Part shown: one piece after another, positions 7,749 to 14,520 of the stretch
Layout: every line of letters begins with the position of its first letter
Numbering within the stretch: position 1 is the first letter of the stretch
Origin: Candidatus Omnitrophota bacterium
GTDB taxonomy: Bacteria > Omnitrophota > Gorgyraeia > JABMRG01 > JAFGKX01
DNA: 15,090 nucleotides
Assembly (NCBI GenBank): GCA_016928375.1
Contig: JAFGKX010000017.1
Coordinates: 1-15,090 of the forward strand
Direction of reading: 5' to 3'
Translations under genes and position numbers: made by a program
Notes under the pieces: generated by a model
Seen by the model: only the letters and a program-made list of their open reading frames with translations
The model's database searches: none
What the model was told of the DNA's origin: nothing

Positions 7749-9134
7749 TCATTCCTTAAGCAGCTTGATTACGCTATCTGCGGTGTCGTATCCTATACGC
7801 ATGGCAACGTGGGAATTTATATAATTAAAACCGCCCTGGCGGCCGACACTCTTAAGATTGGGTATACTGCGTATAAAATCATAAATAATGTTTAGATTGT
7901 CTTTATAATCTAACACATACATAGGATATGCGTGCTCCAGGCGGTATACATGGCATTCCAAAACATCACTCTTATTGATAAGGTTTTCTCTGATAAGCTC
8001 ATCCAGCACGATATTTTTTGCTTTCTCATCATCTGCCCAATACGCGTCTTTTTTATCGCAGCATATTTCCGCAATCAAAATGGTGCTGTTGGGCACAGAA
8101 ATATCCACACCGAAGTAACCAATATCAGTTATCCTGTTAAATGACAATTCCCGAAAATACATAAATGATGCCGGTAAAACGCGTGGCCTGGCTACCAGCA
8201 CACCAACAAACACCAATGCCCTGTATTTAAGGCCATCAGCTGCCTTAATAACATGTTCAGGTGCTTTCGGAGAAAGCATATCAACCATCTGATTGATTGG
8301 AATCGTGGAAATAATTGCATCCGCTTCTTCTCTATAATCCTTCCCATCCTTATTATATGTAACTGATTTAATGCGCCCGTTTTCATACACTATGTTTTTT
8401 ACCGTTGCTTCAAAATATATGTTTCCGCCTAATTCCGTAATTTGCTGGGATATCTTATCTGTTATTCCTGAAAATCCTTTTCGTGTGCAATACAGCTCAC
8501 CTTCCACCTTCTCGACAAAATTATCTGTTTTTATTTTTTTATGGGTTTTAATTTTTATTTTCGAGGTTATTACTTCCAGGAATTTCAATATATCCAGTTT
8601 CGGAATACGTTGATGAGCAAAATCCGCAGAAAAATATTTTGGCTCAATACCCCATACGTGTTCTATGTAATTTTTAAAAAATAAATTATACAATACCTTG
8701 CCATAGCTTCTGATAAGGACGGTTTCGGCGTTTTCCTGCTTTGGTTTTATTATAATGCCGATCAGTGAGTAATATAAAAAGCTGAATCCTGCGGCTATGA
8801 CCGTGGCTATGTCTAATTTTGAAAAAATGTCTTTTATGGTAAGCGGAAAATCGAAATACTCTCCCAGGAATTTTATCTTTATGGTTCTTTCAAACGGCGC
8901 AAGCTCGTCTTTTAGTATGCTTTTTATATCATGCAATATCTCAGGGTCAGACGAATGAAACACATGCGGTCCATATTCAAAGATATTTTTACTTATCACT
9001 ACACCGCCACCGATTCCGCCGGGCCTTGGATTCTTTTCTATTAAGGTAACATCAAATCCCGCTTTCGCAAGGCGCCATCCTGCACTTAAGCCTGTGCAGC
9101 CTGCGCCGAATATCAAAATTCTATTTTTTTTCAT
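7749..9134 (-). CDS. FAD-dependent oxidoreductase, amine-oxidase / UDP-galactopyranose-mutase-like
   Basis: 461 residues. The N-terminal FAD-binding Rossmann fold is clear: ILIFGAGCTGLSAG (GAGCTG at 10-15), acidic E33 (LIEKN) for the ribose, and the GGIGGG stretch at 39-44. FEYGPHVFHSSDPEI (about 52-66) closely resembles the YGPHIFHT region of UDP-galactopyranose mutase. ISTIPINQMVDML at about 277-289 fits the second FAD-contact strand of the amine-oxidase superfamily, and the C-terminal VGRQGGFNYINSHVAMRIG is the FAD pyrophosphate-contact segment. It is longer than bacterial UDP-galactopyranose mutases (about 370-400) and diverges in the middle, so I do not call it Glf. Likely acts in the cytoplasm on a nucleotide sugar or lipid-linked intermediate: ring contraction, oxidation or desaturation. 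The start is 12 bases after the aminotransferase stop with AAAGG upstream. Confidence 0.8.
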   Translation of the reverse strand: MKKNRILIFGAGCTGLSAGWRLAKAGFDVTLIEKNPRPGGIGGGVVISKNIFEYGPHVFHSSDPEILHDIKSILKDELAPFERTIKIKFLGEYFDFPLTIKDIFSKLDIATVIAAGFSFLYYSLIGIIIKPKQENAETVLIRSYGKVLYNLFFKNYIEHVWGIEPKYFSADFAHQRIPKLDILKFLEVITSKIKIKTHKKIKTDNFVEKVEGELYCTRKGFSGITDKISQQITELGGNIYFEATVKNIVYENGRIKSVTYNKDGKDYREEADAIISTIPINQMVDMLSPKAPEHVIKAADGLKYRALVFVGVLVARPRVLPASFMYFRELSFNRITDIGYFGVDISVPNSTILIAEICCDKKDAYWADDEKAKNIVLDELIRENLINKSDVLECHVYRLEHAYPMYVLDYKDNLNIIYDFIRSIPNLKSVGRQGGFNYINSHVAMRIGYDTADSVIKLLKE

Positions 9135-9146
9135 TCAATAAACCTT

Positions 9147-10259
9147 TTAACAATACTGTTTTCCGAAATTTTTGATTTCCGAAATAACTTTTTCAACATC
9201 CGCTGCACTTAAATTCGGATGCAGGGGAATGTTAAGGGCAGTTTCATTAAGCTTTTCACAATTCCTGAGACAGGTGTCTGTTTTATATATCTTATTAAGA
9301 TGAAGCGGGTGATACCTTACGCTTGTATATATGCCCTGAGCATAAAGATACCGCGCCAATGCATCCCTTTTATCGTTATTAAGCCTTATAAAATAGGTAA
9401 AATACGAATGCTGCTCATTTTTATCAGGGCCTTTCGGAATATTCAGCCATGAAACTTTTGAAAATGCCTTATCGTATTTTTCCCATATCCTTTTACGATA
9501 ATCCTGAAATTCATCCAATTTTTTAAGCTGTCCTATGCCTATTGATGCACAGATATCATTAGGGATGACCTTCGGAAAAAAATCCACTATATTATGTTCC
9601 CACCACCTGCCGGTATTTTTCGATGTATCGAATCCTGATTTTGCTATGCCGCAATAACGTATGGATCTGGCGTATTTTACAAAATCATCACGCCTGGATA
9701 CTACGCCGCCGCCGTCAGCTGTTGTCAGATTTTTTACAGCATCAAAGCTGTAAATACCGATATCTCCTATTGTACCGCAATATTTTTCATTGATTTTTGA
9801 ATCAACTGCATGTGCTGCATCCTCTATCACAGGGAATCCTAAATCCATTATATCCTGCATACCCACGGGCTTGCCCGCATAGTGCACGATCATTATTGCT
9901 TTTGTTTTACTGGTAATAAGCGGCTCTATGTGTTTTCTTGAGATATTACAGGTATCAAGGTCTACATCACAAAAAACCGGCTTAAGGCCATTTAATACTA
10001 TCGCGTGAGCGCACGAAACCCAGGTGTATGAAGGTAGTATGACTTCACTCCCTTGGGGCAGATTAAAAAGCTTTACAGCTAAAAGCAGCGCATTTGAGCC
10101 GCTGTTTACCATAACGAAGTCATTGATGCGCAATCTTTTCGCCATCATGCTTTCAAAATCAGCGCACTTTTTTCCTATGCCAAGCCACTGCTGTTCGATG
10201 CTTGATTGTATTTCTTGCATTTCTTCGCACCCGACTTTCGAGCCAAAAAGTGAAATCAT
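9147..10259 (-). CDS. DegT/DnrJ/EryC1/StrS-family PLP-dependent sugar aminotransferase
   Basis: 370 residues from the chosen start, a normal family length. These enzymes transfer an amino group from glutamate to a keto-sugar nucleotide. VNSGSNALLLAVK (51-63) binds the PLP phosphate, VIEDAAHAV has D147 pairing with the PLP ring nitrogen, and the Schiff-base lysine is K176 in SFDAVKNLTTADGGGV. In that motif Asp replaces the more usual Glu and Ala precedes Val. WWEHNIVDFFPKVIPNDICA fits the usual active-site loop. The frame can be extended to 10295, but AGGAG at 10270-10266 lies 6 bases before the ATG at 10259, and homologues start with M-I-x-L-F-G; the ATG at 10262 is the near alternative. The gene follows the GNAT gene directly (TAATG), which supports a paired amination and N-acetylation. 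Confidence 0.93.
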   Translation of the reverse strand: MISLFGSKVGCEEMQEIQSSIEQQWLGIGKKCADFESMMAKRLRINDFVMVNSGSNALLLAVKLFNLPQGSEVILPSYTWVSCAHAIVLNGLKPVFCDVDLDTCNISRKHIEPLITSKTKAIMIVHYAGKPVGMQDIMDLGFPVIEDAAHAVDSKINEKYCGTIGDIGIYSFDAVKNLTTADGGGVVSRRDDFVKYARSIRYCGIAKSGFDTSKNTGRWWEHNIVDFFPKVIPNDICASIGIGQLKKLDEFQDYRKRIWEKYDKAFSKVSWLNIPKGPDKNEQHSYFTYFIRLNNDKRDALARYLYAQGIYTSVRYHPLHLNKIYKTDTCLRNCEKLNETALNIPLHPNLSAADVEKVISEIKNFGKQYC

Positions 10260-10261
10260 CA

Positions 10262-10774
10262 TTAACTCCTTTTTGCGCATGTGCACCCCTGCCACACCAT
10301 AAAATGCGCGTCTTTAAAATTTCCTGTTTTTTTAAAACAATTCTTTTTATACCACAATACAGCTACTTTATTTGATTTAAGCACCTTGACATAGACTTTG
10401 CCTATGTTTTTAAACCTAATTTTAATAAATCCAAACAATAAGTTAAGCGCCTCTGTCATAAGGCCTTTGCGCGCCAAACCATTATGTGCTAATATCACAT
10501 TGTATATATCCGCGCCATCACTTCTTTTTCTAAAACCTATGCATCCTATCTCGGTATTTTTATATTTTATGATAAACATAAAATTGTTTTTATCACTGAA
10601 ATAATCTTTCATCCATTTTATTTGCTGGGCCTTTTTTATGATATTTTTATGGAAAAAATATTTACTGTTTTTATTCTTCCACCTTCTTAGCTTTTCCGAA
10701 TCTTTCATTTTAGCAGAACGAAGCATGATGCAGGATCCGTTGTCATTTGAGCGTATTGTTATGTTTTCTTTCAT
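10262..10774 (-). CDS. GNAT-family N-acetyltransferase (RimL / PseH-like)
   Basis: 170 residues. The GNAT fold is recognisable: an N-terminal strand-helix (LRSAKMKDSEKLRRWKN), the central strands FMFIIKYKNTEIGCIGFR, then YNVILAHNGLARKGLMTEAL, where the R-K-G-L-M-T-E-A stretch is the acetyl-CoA pyrophosphate loop and helix, and KVYVKVLKSNKVAVLWYKKN, typical of the last helix and strand. The W-x-x-x-x-x-S start and QQIKWMKDYF resemble PseH, the UDP-amino-sugar acetyltransferase of pseudaminic acid synthesis. Its neighbour is a DegT aminotransferase, so 4-amino-sugar acetylation is the most economical role; protein N-acetylation is the alternative. The protein is unusually rich in Lys and Asn and strongly basic. 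The ATG overlaps the stop of the preceding gene as ATGA (10774-10771), and the stop overlaps the aminotransferase start region. Confidence 0.85.
   Translation of the reverse strand: MKENITIRSNDNGSCIMLRSAKMKDSEKLRRWKNKNSKYFFHKNIIKKAQQIKWMKDYFSDKNNFMFIIKYKNTEIGCIGFRKRSDGADIYNVILAHNGLARKGLMTEALNLLFGFIKIRFKNIGKVYVKVLKSNKVAVLWYKKNCFKKTGNFKDAHFMVWQGCTCAKRS
10266..10270 (-). promoter_or_regulatory. Ribosome binding site that decides the aminotransferase start
   Basis: AAAAAGGAG lies inside the end of the GNAT gene, its AGGAG core 6 bases before the ATG at 10259 and 3 bases before the overlapping ATG at 10262. This spacing favours 10259 over the longest open frame (start 10295), which would overlap the GNAT gene by 34 bases. 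Confidence 0.6.
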
Positions 10775-12258
10775 TTTAATAAGTATATGCTGTATACACC
10801 CTCTTGTTTATCGGCCAGTTTATAATTTTTTACGATATATTGCTTAAAATCCGGGCTTTTATCAAAGAACGCGTCACAAACCGACACAAAACACTTCGCG
10901 CCTTCGGCTTTCATTTTTTCAAGCAGTTTTATGGCAGCTTCTGTTTTTGCGGGATCATTTCCGGGTAAAGTAAAGCTCCAACCTTTTCTCTGGGCATAAT
11001 AGAGAGTCGCGTGCCCGTCAGGCAGGGTTGTAACCAGCAAAGTATCTTTATCAGGAAACATCTTATCTATTGTCCTGGCCAGCTCAGGTATGTGCCTATA
11101 TCCCTTTGGGACAATGTAGGCATATAGCGCATATCTTAAGACCGATGCAGCGCACAATAATCCTATAATCAAAACTATGGCTGAATATTTTTTTAAAAAC
11201 ACTTTATGCTCCCATATCTTATTTATACTTAACGCGATAAAAATAGCTGCAACAGGCAGCAAAGGTACGTGATAATACGGCTGATACATTATATGCGTAT
11301 TAAATGCGATATAATAAAGAATAACTGCGCTAAGCCATGCCAATAAAAACCGAATTTTGTCTTTGTTTATTTTTACGAACAGCCCTGCGATAAAAAGAAT
11401 AAATCCAAAAACTGACAAAGCCCATGTATTAATTATCATAAATGTATTTTTGTAATAACCTAAATCCCATAAAAGCTTAAGCAAAAACCAATTATCCGGC
11501 TTAAAATTATAAAATTCTTCAGCAGAAATTGTCGTATGAACGCTTTTGCCATGCAGGAGCCACAGGCCAATAGGTACAATACCGATAAAAATATATACCC
11601 AGCTTGAGGGCTTAAGAATAAATTTATTATTATCTTTACGATACATCAGGTAAACCAACGATATTAACATATAAAAAGACTGCGGTTTTACAAGCAGAGA
11701 GCATGCTAAAAACAAGGATGATAAATAAAAAGCTGCTTTAATCTCAGGCGCTTCGGCATATTTAAGCATAAAAAACAATGCGCCTAATGAAAAAAACAAT
11801 GTAACGAAATCAGGCATAACTGTCCTGGAATATATAACGCTTAGGGGAAAAATAGTAAAAACAAATAAAGAAATCAATGCTATTTTTTCATTGAATAATC
11901 TTTTCACTATTTTATATAAGAATAAACACGTTCCTATAAAAAATGCTATCACAACCGCTCTTGCTGCCCATTCATGCACCCCGCCTAAAATTTTATAAAA
12001 AAACGCGATTATTGCGTTTAAAAAAGGGAACTCTAATACCAGGTATCCCGGGCCAGGGCCTAAAAAATCAGCGGAAGGATAAAAAATATTAAAATGCTGT
12101 AGGAAAAGATTTCTAGCAACCATTGCGGTCCTTATCTGCCTTGTCGCTGTCCCTTCAAGTAAAGGCATGGTAATATTAATCATACGGACAACTACAGAAA
12201 ATAGCAATATCATCCACAATGCTTTTTCTTCTTTTATTTTTTGTATAATTGTCTTCAT
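10771..12258 (-). CDS. Polytopic membrane glycosyltransferase, GT39 / ArnT-like (GT-C fold)
   Basis: 495 residues with about 10-12 hydrophobic helices and an outside C-terminal domain from about residue 385 (PKGYRHIPELARTIDKMFPD and following). The first outside loop reads PLLEGTATRQIRTAMVARNL (32-51), which aligns with the P-x-x-D-x4-R-x6-AxN signature of GT39 enzymes, except that the usual catalytic Asp is Glu (E35). The second acidic motif is present as RTVMPDFVT (D150), and FLGPGPGYLVLEFPFLNAI is the typical substrate-loop region. Such enzymes move a sugar from a polyprenyl phosphate to an acceptor on the outer face of the membrane. The start follows the radical SAM stop by one base (TAATATG, AGGA upstream) and the stop overlaps the GNAT start. 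Donor and acceptor unknown. Confidence 0.83.
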   Translation of the reverse strand: MKTIIQKIKEEKALWMILLFSVVVRMINITMPLLEGTATRQIRTAMVARNLFLQHFNIFYPSADFLGPGPGYLVLEFPFLNAIIAFFYKILGGVHEWAARAVVIAFFIGTCLFLYKIVKRLFNEKIALISLFVFTIFPLSVIYSRTVMPDFVTLFFSLGALFFMLKYAEAPEIKAAFYLSSLFLACSLLVKPQSFYMLISLVYLMYRKDNNKFILKPSSWVYIFIGIVPIGLWLLHGKSVHTTISAEEFYNFKPDNWFLLKLLWDLGYYKNTFMIINTWALSVFGFILFIAGLFVKINKDKIRFLLAWLSAVILYYIAFNTHIMYQPYYHVPLLPVAAIFIALSINKIWEHKVFLKKYSAIVLIIGLLCAASVLRYALYAYIVPKGYRHIPELARTIDKMFPDKDTLLVTTLPDGHATLYYAQRKGWSFTLPGNDPAKTEAAIKLLEKMKAEGAKCFVSVCDAFFDKSPDFKQYIVKNYKLADKQEGVYSIYLLK

Positions 12259-12259
12259 A

Positions 12260-13720
12260 TTATCCTAATTTGCCCAATAATGCCCTGGCAAGTATTCTAT
12301 CAACGGGAAATTGATATATATTCTTAGTAAACCTTAATCTTGCGATAGGCCTGTACATCCTCGCCAAGATTTTAAATAATGTTGAATTTATTTTATATTC
12401 GCTGTTTTTATTGATGAAAGAAGCTGTGAATTCAAAATTCCTTAGCATTTTTATTCTTTTTTTATCAAGCCATGGGTAACGTAAATACGCTGCCTGATAA
12501 TCTATTTTAGCCCATTCTTCCAAAGTCTTAGGCTCTTTAAACCCATGTTCAATGGCAATATCATAAAGTTTAGTCCCAGGATAAGCGCAATATATGAAAA
12601 ATAAAGGCAATATATTCGGATTATCCTTATATAGCTTCATAAAAAAATCTGTTGTTTGTAACAACTCGTTTTCTGTTTCAGTGGGAATTCCCATTATAAA
12701 CGTATATTTCGTTTTATTGAAATGCTTAGCCAGCCTTTTATTTATCTCCATAACCTCAGAGAGGCGCACATCTTTGGAGATTAATTCAAGTATTCTACCT
12801 GAACCTGATTCTATACCCACATCGATGTTTACGCATCCGGCCCTGGCTGTCTTCTCAAGCAGGTTATCGGACATACGTTTTAAGGTATCAGCTCTGGCCC
12901 CAAGCAACCCCCATGTAAATTTAATGTTTTCTTTAAGTATAGCATCAACTATCTGTTCAAACCTGTTAAGATTTGCGCAGAAATTATCATCCTGGAAAAA
13001 TACGCTTTTTACCCCGAAATCATTCACTGCCCTTTTTATAAGGCCTATCGTCCTTTGAGCAGACATACTTCTCCAGGTGTTCTTATAATATACTGTATTA
13101 TAGCAAAAAGCGCATTTATAGGGGCACCCTCTTGATGTCATAAGAGTTATGCTTTTGCCTTCTTTTATATTGAACCCATAATAATTATCAAGGTTGACAA
13201 GCTCGTATGGATAATCGCAAAGCTCATCGAGATTATTTATAAGCTCTCTTTCCTCTGTTGTTTTTATTTCATTATTTTCATTATAATAGATACCTTTAAT
13301 TTTATCTAATCCGCTTTTTGACTCAACTGCTTTTATAATCTCTAGAAATGCGTATTCACCCTCTCCTTTTACCACAATATCAATATATTGATTCTGAATG
13401 GTTTGCTCAGATAATAAGGAAGCATGCACGCCGCCCCATACAAGAGGCACATCAGAATTTTCTTTTATAAATCTACTGACTTCCAGAGCATATTTTATTT
13501 GTGGCCCTGTCATAGAAGTTACGCCTGCCAGAATAGCGCCTTTTAATTCTTTTTTTAATGTCTCTTTCCATTTCTTGTCTATGCGCTGGTCGATGATTTT
13601 TACATCATATCCTTCCTTGTGCGGCAAAGCAGCTATGGCTAGCAAAGAATCAGGGGGTCTTGCGCCTAAGAAATCCCATTCGCCTGTTTTAGGCTGTATA
13701 AGTACTATCTTTTTGCTCAT
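12260..13720 (-). CDS. Radical SAM protein with B12-binding-like N-terminal domain
   Basis: 486 residues, the usual size for this class (BchE, HpnJ and relatives). The N-terminal Rossmann-like domain (about 1-140) includes RPPDSLLAIAALPHKEGYDV, GVTSMTGPQIKYALEVSRFI, VPLVWGGVHASLLSEQTI and VVKGEGEYAFLEII, all family hallmarks, but lacks the Asp-x-His-x2-Gly cobalamin ligand, so base-off His ligation is unlikely. The radical SAM motif is CPYKCAFC at C199, C203 and C206; NIDVGIESGSGRILELISKD (about 296-315) is the conserved SAM-contact region; FIMGIPTETENEL follows. The protein may methylate, rearrange or dehydrogenate a sugar or lipid intermediate; many related genes sit in glycan loci with no known reaction. 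The ATG at 13720 directly follows the GT2 stop (TAAATG), so the pair is coupled. Confidence 0.88.
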   Translation of the reverse strand: MSKKIVLIQPKTGEWDFLGARPPDSLLAIAALPHKEGYDVKIIDQRIDKKWKETLKKELKGAILAGVTSMTGPQIKYALEVSRFIKENSDVPLVWGGVHASLLSEQTIQNQYIDIVVKGEGEYAFLEIIKAVESKSGLDKIKGIYYNENNEIKTTEERELINNLDELCDYPYELVNLDNYYGFNIKEGKSITLMTSRGCPYKCAFCYNTVYYKNTWRSMSAQRTIGLIKRAVNDFGVKSVFFQDDNFCANLNRFEQIVDAILKENIKFTWGLLGARADTLKRMSDNLLEKTARAGCVNIDVGIESGSGRILELISKDVRLSEVMEINKRLAKHFNKTKYTFIMGIPTETENELLQTTDFFMKLYKDNPNILPLFFIYCAYPGTKLYDIAIEHGFKEPKTLEEWAKIDYQAAYLRYPWLDKKRIKMLRNFEFTASFINKNSEYKINSTLFKILARMYRPIARLRFTKNIYQFPVDRILARALLGKLG

Positions 13721-14422
13721 TTATCCTTTTTTAAACAATTTTGCAAATAACGACCAGAAAAACCAATAAAAGTAATTTTTAGCGGCATTTGTAATACGAA
13801 ATTTACTTTCCCCTGCTTCTCTTTTTTTCCATGTAGTGGGTACTTCAGCGATCCTAAAACCCGCTATAAAAGCCTTTACTGTGATTTCCAAAGCAGAAGC
13901 AAACCCAGCTTCCTCTATGTTTATTTTATCAAGCGCTTCTTTTCTATACATTTTAAACGCATTGCTTGAATCGTGGGTCGGAATACCTATAAAATAATAA
14001 AGTGCAAGCCCTACGCTCTTTGAAAAAAATCCCTGGGTCGGCCTTCCAAGCCTCTTGCCGCCTGTCATATATCTTGATGCGCATACAACCTCATATCCAT
14101 CAATTATCTTTTCATACATTTTGTTGATTGTATCAGGCTCATCACAGGCATCAGCCATCACAGCAGCTATTGCGCCCTCTTTTACACACTCAAATCCGGC
14201 CTTAAGCGCGTTTGTTATTCCAGGGAGATTATTATTGTCTATTAATTTAATATTTTGATATTTTTTTGCCAGATCAAGCACAACGGATCTGGTGTTATCT
14301 TTCGAATGGTCATTGACAACAATAATCTCATGGGGGATATTCACTCCCTTTCGAAGGCCGTCCAAGGTAGTTGTTATTGCCTGTTCTTCGTTATAAGCTG
14401 GTATGACTATGGTTAATTTCAT
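13721..14422 (-). CDS. Family-2 glycosyltransferase, DPM1 / polyprenyl-phosphate sugar synthase-like
   Basis: 233 residues, a bare GT-A domain like eukaryotic DPM1. LTIVIPAYNEE (3-13) and EIIVVNDHSKDNT (32-44) bind the nucleotide. The metal-binding acidic site is AVMADACDEPDTI with D91 and D94. CASRYMTGGKR (114-124) and EVPTTWKKREAGESKFRI (about 198-215) are the family's acceptor-loop and C-terminal motifs. It probably transfers a sugar from a nucleotide donor to polyprenyl phosphate on the inner face of the membrane, supplying the GT39 enzymes encoded further along. It has no multi-helix anchor such as GtrB-type enzymes carry, only a short aromatic C-terminus (YFYWFFWSLFAKLFKKG). Its ATG overlaps the stop of the preceding 33-codon membrane gene. 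Which sugar is used is unknown. Confidence 0.9.
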   Translation of the reverse strand: MKLTIVIPAYNEEQAITTTLDGLRKGVNIPHEIIVVNDHSKDNTRSVVLDLAKKYQNIKLIDNNNLPGITNALKAGFECVKEGAIAAVMADACDEPDTINKMYEKIIDGYEVVCASRYMTGGKRLGRPTQGFFSKSVGLALYYFIGIPTHDSSNAFKMYRKEALDKINIEEAGFASALEITVKAFIAGFRIAEVPTTWKKREAGESKFRITNAAKNYFYWFFWSLFAKLFKKG

Positions 14423-14520
14423 AGATTTATTATTTTCGGTATTATAAAAAGTTTAATATAAAAATACAATACAGCAAATACCCAAACGATCCACAACAAT
14501 TTAAATATTTTTAATTTCAT
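14419..14520 (-). CDS. 33-residue single-helix membrane protein between methyltransferase and GT2 genes
   Basis: A short reading frame of 33 codons that exactly fills what would otherwise be a 94-base gap. Its ATG (14520-14518) overlaps the methyltransferase stop as ATGA, and its TGA (14421-14419) overlaps the GT2 start as ATGA. Both junctions are typical of coupled genes, and the same kind of overlap is seen elsewhere in this cluster. The product begins MKLKIFK and continues with one strongly hydrophobic segment (LLWIVWVFAVLYFYIKLFII, residues 8-27), then a short basic tail ending PKIINL. It looks like a one-pass membrane peptide with a positively charged N-terminus. No upstream Shine-Dalgarno is evident apart from coupling. 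Function unknown; it might anchor the soluble GT2 enzyme, as DPM2/DPM3 do for DPM1, but that is speculation. Confidence 0.65.
   Translation of the reverse strand: MKLKIFKLLWIVWVFAVLYFYIKLFIIPKIINL

Noticed and set aside
8192..8386. Second minus-strand frame inside the FAD protein, possible frameshift
   Set aside because: The main frame is uninterrupted from FAD-binding N-terminus to the C-terminal FAD motif, so no frameshift is needed.
12594..13058. Plus-strand open frame of 154 codons opposite the radical SAM gene
   Set aside because: It lies wholly antisense to a gene with clear radical SAM motifs, has no recognisable domain and low-complexity composition; it is a shadow frame.
13398..13769. 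Plus-strand open frame of 123 codons spanning the radical SAM/GT2 junction
   Set aside because: Antisense to two well-supported genes, no domain, no ribosome site noticed; shadow frame.
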